Positions 1 to 5,488 of a stretch of DNA of 7,688 bases are shown one piece after another (position 1 is the first letter of the stretch; each line of letters begins with the position of its first letter). This stretch comes from Desulfobacterales bacterium C00003060. Lineage in GTDB: Bacteria > Desulfobacterota > Desulfobacteria > Desulfobacterales > C00003060. The DNA lies in contig MAXP01000040.1 of NCBI GenBank assembly GCA_001751085.1, positions 1 through 7,688 on the forward strand, written 5' to 3'. The position numbers were made by a program, and so were the translations under genes. The notes under the pieces are model-generated. The model was given only the letters and a program-made list of their open reading frames with translations. It did not search any database and was not told the DNA's origin.

Positions 1-88
1 CTTTATGAGCGCGTTTCTTGTTCGCCGTGCCAATCGCCTGGAAAATCGCTTAGATGAAGTGGTCATAACGCTGAAGAGAAACATCTGA
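1..88 (+). CDS. exbB: ExbB/TolQ/MotA-family proton channel protein, C-terminal end only
   Basis: The frame starting at base 2 is open to a TGA at 86-88 and gives 28 residues beginning FMSAFLVRRANRLENRLDEV. A hydrophobic end followed by a charged cytoplasmic tail is what follows the last membrane helix in MotA/TolQ/ExbB proteins. The reading rests mainly on context: exbD begins 56 bp downstream and tonB follows. ExbB forms the inner-membrane pentamer that, with ExbD, couples proton flow to TonB movement. The rest of the gene lies outside the window, so channel residues cannot be checked. TolQ is the main alternative, but a TonB-like protein, rather than TolA, downstream favours ExbB. Confidence 0.72.
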   Translation, partial: FMSAFLVRRANRLENRLDEVVITLKRNI

Positions 89-144
89 AAGCAGAACAGT
101 CATCAGTCTGTGTGGGTTTGTGGCTGATTGAATAGAGAAAAACC

Positions 145-567
145 ATGATCAATGTTCGTCAATCCCTCCGACGAAACAGCAAGACTGAAGGCATCAATAT
201 AGCACCGCTCATTGACCTCGTATTCCTTTTGTTGATCTTTTTTATGGTTACAACGAGCTTTGTAAAGGAAACCGGAATAGATGTACAGCGTCCCACGGCC
301 TCTACTGCAGCGATCAAAGAGAAAGGAAACGTCCTTATCGGAGTCGATTCAAATGGACGCATTTTCCTGGAAAGAAAGCAAATTGACGTTCGAAGTGTTC
401 GAGCCCACATCGAGCGATGTTTGGCAGAGAATCTTGAAGCGGCTGTGGTTATTGTGGCCGATAAGAATAGTCATACCGGTGTGGTCATTCAGGTGATGGA
501 CCAGTGCCGCCTGGCCGGGGCCAAGAATGTGAGTATAGCAGCCTCAAGGCCCGCTGGTCAGGGCTAA
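145..567 (+). CDS. exbD: ExbD/TolR-family biopolymer transport protein
   Basis: This 140-residue protein is close to the usual ExbD length of about 141. It has a short basic cytoplasmic N-terminus, one membrane helix at about residues 19-42, and a periplasmic domain. The family signature is clear: INIAPLIDLVFLLLIFFMV, with Asp24 in the position of the essential membrane aspartate that carries protons in ExbD. The periplasmic part contains VVIVADKNSHTGVVIQVMDQC, the typical 'D-x-x-x-x-(H/Y)-x-x-V-(I/V)-x-(V/L)-(L/M)-D' segment. With ExbB it powers TonB. The start at 145 follows a weak purine-rich ribosome site (AGAGAAA). TolR is the alternative; the TonB gene downstream favours ExbD. Confidence 0.93.
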   Translation: MINVRQSLRRNSKTEGINIAPLIDLVFLLLIFFMVTTSFVKETGIDVQRPTASTAAIKEKGNVLIGVDSNGRIFLERKQIDVRSVRAHIERCLAENLEAAVVIVADKNSHTGVVIQVMDQCRLAGAKNVSIAASRPAGQG

Positions 568-603
568 ACGAACAGCAGAACCATCAGATTCTCTATAGTA
601 TTT

Positions 604-617
604 CGGAATTCGGAATT
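604..617 (+). repeat. Two tandem copies of the heptamer CGGAATT
   Basis: CGGAATT occurs twice head to tail, 37 bp after the exbD stop. Alone this is trivial. It is listed because 7-bp tandem units with other sequences recur at other gene junctions in the window (1041-1059, 1121-1135, 1787-1917, 3148-3220). Confidence 0.6.
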
Positions 618-666
618 AAGCTGCGCATCATTTTAGCGTAATTTCACATGGTTATCAGAACCATTC

Positions 667-952
667 GTAACTTCTCAAAAAGTCCGGGTAACCTCCTGAG
701 ATTAGCCCCGCCGACAGGCAATTAAATTTGAAAACGTCTGAAACTCGCTTATAAGTGAGTCTAAAGAAAAAAGAGTATTGATGACCTAAGATACTGATCC
801 TTAGACTTGAAATCCATGTGTCTCGAAAGGCTCAGAACGCCTGCTCTTTTTTCTTAAGGCTCACTAATGCGCTCAGACAGTCAGACATTTTCAAATTGAA
901 CCACCTGTCGGCTCAGATTATTGAGAAGTTGCCGGACTTTTTGAGAAGTTAC
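667..952. mobile_element. MITE-like element with long inverted arms and 8-bp target duplication
   Basis: The 286-bp element begins GTAACTTCTCAAAAAG and ends with the exact reverse complement; the outer 21 bp (667-687 and 932-952) are a perfect inverted repeat. Homology of the arms continues inward, imperfectly, for about 110 bp on each side: 725-741 pairs with 881-897 (16 of 17), and 764-775 with 844-855 exactly. The outer bases are flanked by an exact direct repeat AACCATTC (659-666 and 953-960), the mark of an 8-bp target-site duplication. No transposase is encoded, so it would be moved in trans. Terminal GTAA plus an 8-bp duplication is what IS66-family elements show; that parentage is inferred. 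It fills most of the 432-bp gap between exbD and tonB, and its transcript would fold into a long hairpin. Confidence 0.85.
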
Positions 953-999
953 AACCATTCATCCCGCAAATTTGCAAGTATTTTTCTGAAAAGCTATAT

Positions 1000-1776
1000 A
1001 TGAACTGCCTGACTTTCACAAAAAATGGCCTTTTGGCTCGAATCCGCAATCCGCAATCCCTGGCCCGGACCTGGCCAATAGGCTCTGTGGTTGCATATAT
1101 GAAGCGAGCGCCAGGGCAGGCCGCAATCCGCAATCTGATAGCTCCAGGGCTTGCCTTGGTAGTGAATATCTTTTTGTTTGCCTTGCTGCCGAATTTTGTA
1201 CAGAGCGACTTGAGAAAAAGCGATCTTGAAACCATTATCCCTGTCCATCTGGCCCAGATAAGGCCCCCAAAACCCCCGATGGAGAAAGAAGAAAAACCAC
1301 CTCAGAAAAAACCACCTGAAAAGGTCATTCCCACGGTCAGGTTGCAGCATAAGGTGCCAAGGAAGCAAGAAATAAAGATGGAAATGCCGCACATGAGCTT
1401 TGAAATCAATCCTAAGCTGGCATTGGGGATGCCGGTAGCCCCACCGACCGCGGAACCCACTATATTTCCATCTAAAAACTTCTATGACCAGGGCGAGGTA
1501 GACCAGATGCCCATGGCGATTTTCAAGATGAAGCCTGTCTATCCATATCGCGCCAGGCGACTCAACATCACTGGAAAGCTGCATGTAAAATTCCTGGTAG
1601 ATGAAAACGGCTGTGTGAGCAACATCAAGGTTCTTAAGTCAGCGCCACCTGGGATTTTTGACGAAAGCGTGCTCAAGGCCCTTCCCTCATGGCGGTTCTC
1701 TCCGGGTGAACTCTGCGGCGAGGCAGTTTCTACGTGGGTGGTCACAACCATTGAATTTGACATGGAGGAGAAATGA
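1000..1776 (+). CDS. tonB: TonB energy-transducing protein (start uncertain: 1000 or 1099)
   Basis: TonB spans the periplasm and passes energy from ExbB/ExbD to outer-membrane receptors. From the 1000 start there are 258 residues: one membrane helix (about 46-66, LIAPGLALVVNIFLFALLP), a proline/lysine-rich linker (about 88-112, RPPKPPMEKEEKPPQKKPPE), and a C-terminal TonB domain from about 170. That domain shows YPYRARRLNITGKLHVKFLV, then VDENG, and ends with SWRF and IEF motifs typical of PF03544. Met34 (ATG at 1099) may be the true start: it gives 225 residues and the short cytoplasmic N-terminus normal for TonB. The first 33 codons contain heptamer repeats, and neither start has a good ribosome site. 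The helix lacks the histidine found in E. coli TonB. A MITE ends 48 bp before 1000, so native upstream sequence may have been displaced. Confidence 0.9.
   Translation: MNCLTFTKNGLLARIRNPQSLARTWPIGSVVAYMKRAPGQAAIRNLIAPGLALVVNIFLFALLPNFVQSDLRKSDLETIIPVHLAQIRPPKPPMEKEEKPPQKKPPEKVIPTVRLQHKVPRKQEIKMEMPHMSFEINPKLALGMPVAPPTAEPTIFPSKNFYDQGEVDQMPMAIFKMKPVYPYRARRLNITGKLHVKFLVDENGCVSNIKVLKSAPPGIFDESVLKALPSWRFSPGELCGEAVSTWVVTTIEFDMEEK
1041..1135 (+). repeat. 15-bp direct repeat made of the heptamer AATCCGC, two blocks
   Basis: CCGCAATCCGCAATC occurs at 1044-1058 and again at 1121-1135. Each block is about two copies of a 7-bp unit. The first block lies in the doubtful N-terminal extension of tonB; the second encodes the residues just before the TonB membrane helix. 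The repeat blurs where the tonB gene begins. Confidence 0.8.
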
Positions 1777-3062
1777 ACTCAAGGCTGAAAGCTCAAAGGT
1801 CAAAGCAACAAAGGTCAAAGGTCGAGCCGAAAAGCGTTATGCTTTCAGCTTTGAGCTTTCAGCTTCTTGTTTCCTGTCTCTTACTTTTGGCTTTAAGCTT
1901 CCAGCTTTTGGCTCTGATTTGTTGCCCTGCCTGGGCCGAAAGCGAAGTGCCAAGATTGACACCGGCAGTTCAAAGGGTAGTCTATGAGGCCCAGCAATCA
2001 ATAGAGAAAAAAGAATACTTGGAAGCGGAGGAATGCCTTAAAGGATTCATTGAGAAAAACCGGCAAAAGCCTCATTATCTGGTAGAATTTACCTTGGCCA
2101 ATCTCCTTGCCATGGCGGGCAAAGACGGAGAGGCCCTGCCACACTACACGGCTGCTGTTAATTTATATCCGGCATTTGCTGCGGCATGGCAAAATATGGG
2201 CAAGATTCACTTTGACCTGAAACACTACGATGAAGCAGGAGATTGCCTGTCGAAAGCCTATGAACTCAATGAAAAAAAGAACCCTTCCCTACTCTATTAC
2301 GCAGGTGTTGCCTATATCATGGCAAAAAAGGAGAGAAAGGCCCTGCCACACCTGGAGTATCTCTCCTCAGGTGAAGCAGGAAATCCCAAAACAGAATGGC
2401 TCGAAGCGTTGTTAAAGGTATGTATGGACCTCCAGCTCAACGACAAGGCCTTTGACATAATTCACGCACTGCTTGACAAAAACGGAGAAGACCCTCGCTG
2501 GTGGAAGATCCTGGCACGTTTTCATTTGCAGCAAAGCGATTACAGCAACGCCACTGCCGCACTGACCGTACGCTCATATCTAACCACAATAGACAGGCAA
2601 GACATCATGCTCCTGGGTGATCTCAACAACGCTATCGGAGTGCCCCTGAAGGCAGCAGAATACTATGAAATGGCCGCGGGTTTGGAAAACAGCCCATCAT
2701 CCACCTATGAGAAACTCGCGTCTGCTTTCATCGCCGCCCACAGGATGGCAAATGCCATAGAAGTGCTGGAGAGCACCTTGGAGCAAAAACCCACATCCCG
2801 ACTCTGGTTCATGATGGGCCAGGTCCTTTACGAGGAAGGGAGTTTTGACAGGGCATATAACGCCTTCCACCACAGCGTACGGCATGATCCCAAAAGCGGG
2901 CGGGCATATCTGATGATGGGCTATTGTGCCTTGCAATCGGATAAAAAAGACGCGGCCAGGGCTGCATTTCAAAAGGCCTGCCGCTTCCCCAAGCAAGAAA
3001 AATCGGCCAAAAAATTCCTAAGGCAAGTGGCAACACTTTCCACTTCGAAGCAAGGGATGTGA
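1773..3062 (+). CDS. Exported tetratricopeptide-repeat protein of a TonB cluster
   Basis: This 429-residue protein has a basic N-region, a long hydrophobic stretch (about 23-51) and a probable signal-peptidase site after AWA (residue 55), so it is probably periplasmic. TPR-type helix pairs run from about residue 96 to 200 (for example AAAWQNMGKIHFDLKHYDEA) and again from about 340 to 415 (WFMMGQVLYEEGSFDRAYNA, then AYLMMGYCALQSDKKDAARA). TPR proteins are binding scaffolds; one is commonly encoded after tonB in TtpC/TonB2-type clusters, with no settled function. The ATG overlaps the tonB TGA (ATGA), and GGAGGAG at 1764-1770 serves as ribosome site, so translation is probably coupled. Oddities: the signal-peptide DNA consists of 7-bp repeats, and the last codons lie in a sequence repeated upstream of the second receptor. 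Met23 (1839) would be an alternative start but would remove the basic N-region. Confidence 0.85.
   Translation: MNSRLKAQRSKQQRSKVEPKSVMLSALSFQLLVSCLLLLALSFQLLALICCPAWAESEVPRLTPAVQRVVYEAQQSIEKKEYLEAEECLKGFIEKNRQKPHYLVEFTLANLLAMAGKDGEALPHYTAAVNLYPAFAAAWQNMGKIHFDLKHYDEAGDCLSKAYELNEKKNPSLLYYAGVAYIMAKKERKALPHLEYLSSGEAGNPKTEWLEALLKVCMDLQLNDKAFDIIHALLDKNGEDPRWWKILARFHLQQSDYSNATAALTVRSYLTTIDRQDIMLLGDLNNAIGVPLKAAEYYEMAAGLENSPSSTYEKLASAFIAAHRMANAIEVLESTLEQKPTSRLWFMMGQVLYEEGSFDRAYNAFHHSVRHDPKSGRAYLMMGYCALQSDKKDAARAAFQKACRFPKQEKSAKKFLRQVATLSTSKQGM
1784..1917 (+). repeat. Heptamer repeat array in two opposed halves, inside the TPR gene's signal-peptide region
   Basis: At 1787-1822 units such as GAAAGCT, CAAAGGT and CAAAGCA follow one another in 7-bp steps. 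At 1841-1917 the opposite-strand type appears as GCTTTCA, GCTTTGA, GCTTTCA, then GCTTTAA, GCTTCCA, GCTTTTG, GCTCTGA. The halves pair: GCTGAAAGCTCAAAG (1784-1798) is the exact reverse complement of 1849-1863. Three units equal seven codons, so the translation repeats ALSFQLL at residues 26-32 and 40-46. Confidence 0.85.
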
Positions 3063-3071
3063 TCATTAGGC
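3029..3071 (+). repeat. Receptor-leader repeat, copy 1 (partner at 6926-6968)
   Basis: These 43 bp match 6926-6968 at 38 positions with no gaps. The core TCGAAGCAAGGGA and GTGATCAT are identical in both copies. Copy 1 overlaps the last 11 codons of the TPR gene and runs 9 bp past its stop. Similarity resumes beyond the MITE at 3305-3314 (CGTGTAGAAA against CGTGTGGAAA at 6983-6992). Both copies lie upstream of a TonB-dependent receptor gene. Confidence 0.8.
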
Positions 3072-3087
3072 TTTATAGTGAAAGCGA

Positions 3088-3296
3088 GGCATCCTTCACG
3101 ACAAATCAAAAGTAGTTTACACTTTGTTGATCTTCGGTTTTGGTAATGAAATTTGAAATGTGAAATTGGGAAAAACCCCAAAAAGTAGATGCGTTACCCA
3201 ATTTCAAATTTCGAATTTCCAGTTTGGACATCGCCATTCAATTCGCATAATACACGCTTTTTCGAAAAAAGTGTAAACTGGTGAATGAAGGATGCC
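3088..3296. mobile_element. Second MITE-like element, GGCATCCTTCA ends, 8-bp target duplication
   Basis: The 209-bp element starts with GGCATCCTTCA (3088-3098) and ends with its exact reverse complement (3286-3296). A second inverted pair lies inside: AGTTTACACTTT at 3114-3125 and AAAGTGTAAACT at 3268-3279. It is flanked by the exact direct repeat GAAAGCGA (3080-3087 and 3297-3304). There is no reading frame of note, so it is non-autonomous. Several IS families make 8-bp duplications (ISL3, IS1595, IS66), and the parent cannot be named. Its ends differ from those of the element at 667-952, so it is a different family. It accounts for most of the 324-bp gap between the TPR gene and the receptor, and has landed inside the leader sequence shared by the two receptors. 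Confidence 0.8.
3148..3220. repeat. Heptamer-repeat hairpin (GAAATTT-type) in the core of the second MITE
   Basis: GAAATTT, GAAATGT and GAAATTG follow each other at 3148-3168. The opposed units AATTTCA, AATTTCG and AATTTCC lie at 3200-3220. The arms 3148-3170 and 3197-3219 pair at 21 of 23 positions around a 26-nt loop. There is no T-tract after the stem, so a classical terminator is not supported. Confidence 0.8.
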
Positions 3297-3386
3297 GAAA
3301 GCGACGTGTAGAAACCACCCATATCAATTCGATTTCACCTTGTTATTGACAGGAATGACAGGTCTTACAAGAAAGGAAGAACAGAA

Positions 3387-5282
3387 ATGAAGCAGTCTGA
3401 ATCGGTGTTGCACTTATTGATATTGACCTTGATTCTTGTCTTTGTCTCTACCGCACAGGCGCAGGAGGCAGCACAACTGGAAAAAATGGTTGTGACTGCT
3501 ACTATGACGGAAAGGGAGATAGAAAAGGCCCCTGGTTCTATTGAAGTAATAACATCGCAGGAAATAGAAGAGATGGACGCCCAAACCGTGGCAGACGCGT
3601 TGGAAATGGCAACAGATCTTATCGTTGAAGGTGAAACAGGAAGAACCCAAACCCCGAGCATACGAGGGGCGGGCGGCAAACATACCCTGGTGCTAATTGA
3701 TGGAAGGAGGCTCTCAGGGGGCTACAAGGATTTTATTGACATAAATCAGATCTCCGTAGATATGATCGATCATATCGAGATTGTCAGAGGCCCAACCTCC
3801 GCCCTCTACGGAAGTGATGCCATAGGTGGTGTTGTCAACATTATAACGAAGAAGCCTCCCCGCGAATTGGCTATGGGGGCCACGTTCCAGTACGGTATAG
3901 ATACATATGGAGAAGGTGAAGAGCCTGTCGGCAGGGCTCATATCGGGAGCGCTTTAGATCGTTTCGGATTCCTTCTTGCTGGTGGATACAGATACAAACA
4001 CAAGTGGAACAGAGATGGAGTGGCTCCCGATGATGGAGATGATGTGAAGTTGGGTTCGATCAACGGCCGTTTTTCTTTTGACCTGAACGACAATCACGGC
4101 CTTCTGGCAGGATTTGAGTACAACGACATGAACAGAGAAGGGCTGAGATTTTATCAGAAGCTTGACAGGGAAAGAACTTCTGATGACAAGAGGCACGGCT
4201 ATTTCTTGGAGTACGACGGCAAGCCGAGTGCTCTTTGCAACCTCATGCTCAGAGCCTATCATTCCGAACATGAAAATGAAATCGAATTTTCACCGGCCGC
4301 CCAGGTCACCGGAGAGGAAGATGCAAAACGTAAACTGAATCAGGTGGAGGGCCGGTTTACAGGGGCATTTTTCGATAAGCATATTCTCACTGCGGGTTGT
4401 GAATATAGGGAAGAAAGCAGAGAAGACTCAACCGGTCATGATGATGACCTGGATAATTTCGGTCTGTATCTTCAGGATGAATATCAGGTTATTGACCCTT
4501 TGCTTATAGTTTTGGGTTTGCGATTAGACGATTATTCCGAATTTGGTTCTGAATGGACGCCGCGTGTTTCGCTGATTTACGGAATTCTCGAAAACCTTAG
4601 ACTGAAGGCCTCTTACGGCAAAGGTTTTAGCGCGCCGAGCATATCCCAACTCTTTGTCACTTCTTATAGAAAGAGGGGAAAGTGGGTATATGAACCCAAC
4701 CCCGATTTGGACCCGGAGACATCAAATTCCTACGAGGCAGCCATTGAAGGTGAATACAAGAAGTTCTGGGGCAGAATTAGTCTTTTTAGAAACGAAGTAA
4801 AGGACTTGATTGAACCCGTCTATTATAGATCAACAGGCAGCGGCAGAAACAAAATAGACTATTACAGGTATCAGAATATTGATGAGGCTACCATGGAAGG
4901 TGTGGAACTTGAAGGTGGTGTGGACCTGCCTTGGAGCTTCTCTTTTTCAGGAAATATGAGCAGTCTGAATACAGAAAACAAGAACACCGGCAAGGATTTG
5001 GAAGGACAGCCGGACTACAAGGGGTATCTGAAACTGGGTTATGATTATCCAGGATTCGGACTTCGAGCCAATATAAGAATGAATTACATCGGAAAGTGTT
5101 ACTATGCCGACGGAACAGAAGATGATTATACCCTTTTTGACTGCTATGTATCAAAGGACTTATTCAAGCATATCAAGCTCTTTGCAGGCATTAACAATAT
5201 CTTCAACACAAGGGAGGAAAAGGACGGAATCGTAAATGTGGAACCGACATTCTACTATGCCGGTCTTACTATTAGCTATTAG
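3387..5282 (+). CDS. TonB-dependent outer-membrane receptor (BtuB/CirA-like), complete
   Basis: This 631-residue protein has a signal peptide cleaved probably after TAQA (residue 25) and a TonB box near 32-38 (EKMVVTA), where TonB contacts the receptor. The plug domain covers about 45-155: SIRGAGG, LVLIDGRRLSGG, then EIVRGPTSALYGSDAIGGVV at 131-150 and NIIT. A beta-barrel follows, with typical late motifs SYGKGFSAPS and DPETSNSYEAAIEG. It ends in ...AGLTISY with a terminal aromatic residue as needed for barrel insertion. Length fits BtuB/CirA-type receptors (about 600-660). AAAGGA at 3372-3377 is a good ribosome site. It would import a scarce ligand such as a siderophore, heme or corrinoid; the sequence does not say which. 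The binding-protein gene downstream is probably its partner. Confidence 0.95.
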   Translation: MKQSESVLHLLILTLILVFVSTAQAQEAAQLEKMVVTATMTEREIEKAPGSIEVITSQEIEEMDAQTVADALEMATDLIVEGETGRTQTPSIRGAGGKHTLVLIDGRRLSGGYKDFIDINQISVDMIDHIEIVRGPTSALYGSDAIGGVVNIITKKPPRELAMGATFQYGIDTYGEGEEPVGRAHIGSALDRFGFLLAGGYRYKHKWNRDGVAPDDGDDVKLGSINGRFSFDLNDNHGLLAGFEYNDMNREGLRFYQKLDRERTSDDKRHGYFLEYDGKPSALCNLMLRAYHSEHENEIEFSPAAQVTGEEDAKRKLNQVEGRFTGAFFDKHILTAGCEYREESREDSTGHDDDLDNFGLYLQDEYQVIDPLLIVLGLRLDDYSEFGSEWTPRVSLIYGILENLRLKASYGKGFSAPSISQLFVTSYRKRGKWVYEPNPDLDPETSNSYEAAIEGEYKKFWGRISLFRNEVKDLIEPVYYRSTGSGRNKIDYYRYQNIDEATMEGVELEGGVDLPWSFSFSGNMSSLNTENKNTGKDLEGQPDYKGYLKLGYDYPGFGLRANIRMNYIGKCYYADGTEDDYTLFDCYVSKDLFKHIKLFAGINNIFNTREEKDGIVNVEPTFYYAGLTISY

Positions 5283-5488
5283 CGCCCAGTGTTCGTGATG
5301 AAAAAAATCATACCTGGTGCGCATTCAACTGAACTCAATACCCCATTAGCGCCATGGAACAATGGGGGAGACCTTCACGGGTATTCCTCCTGAGCACCTG
5401 AGATCCTTTTTCGAGCATTTTGCGATAAAGATCCATACCCACATCAAATCCCCTCCCGCCAAGGCTGTAGGGGGAAAAGGAAAACAAC
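5283..5488 (+). other. Intergenic stretch with small hairpins before the binding-protein gene
   Basis: Three modest stems are visible. GCGCCCAG (5282-5289) pairs with CTGG-T-GCGC (5314-5322), starting inside the receptor stop codon. CCCCATT (5341-5347) pairs exactly with AATGGGG (5361-5367) around a 13-nt loop. TCCCC (5449-5453) pairs with GGGGA (5471-5475), just before the likely ribosome site AAAAGGA (5475-5481). None is followed by a T-tract. They could stabilise or tune the message, but no known riboswitch pattern was recognised. Confidence 0.3.

Noticed and set aside
818..1003. 61-codon + strand frame between exbD and tonB
   Set aside because: It lies almost wholly inside the inverted-repeat element at 667-952, and the translation shows no domain or ribosome site.
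994..1584. 196-codon - strand frame
   Set aside because: It is antisense to tonB, and the product has no recognisable family features, while the + strand frame clearly encodes a TonB domain.
1900..1945. Lipoprotein signal in the TPR protein (LALICC)
   Set aside because: The residue before the cysteine is Ile, which does not fit a lipobox; an AWA signal-peptidase I site follows directly.
3148..3220. Rho-independent terminator after the TPR gene
   Set aside because: The stem is AT-rich, the loop is 26 nt and no T-tract follows; it is better explained as a heptamer repeat hairpin.
3346..3351. TTGACA as a -35 box for the first receptor
   Set aside because: No acceptable -10 hexamer stands 15-19 bp downstream, where the sequence is already the ribosome-site region.
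5283..5488. Riboswitch (cobalamin or TPP) before the binding-protein gene
   Set aside because: CTGAG and ACCTGAGAT fragments superficially resemble TPP motifs, but the rest of the conserved core is missing, and no B12-box-like sequence is present.
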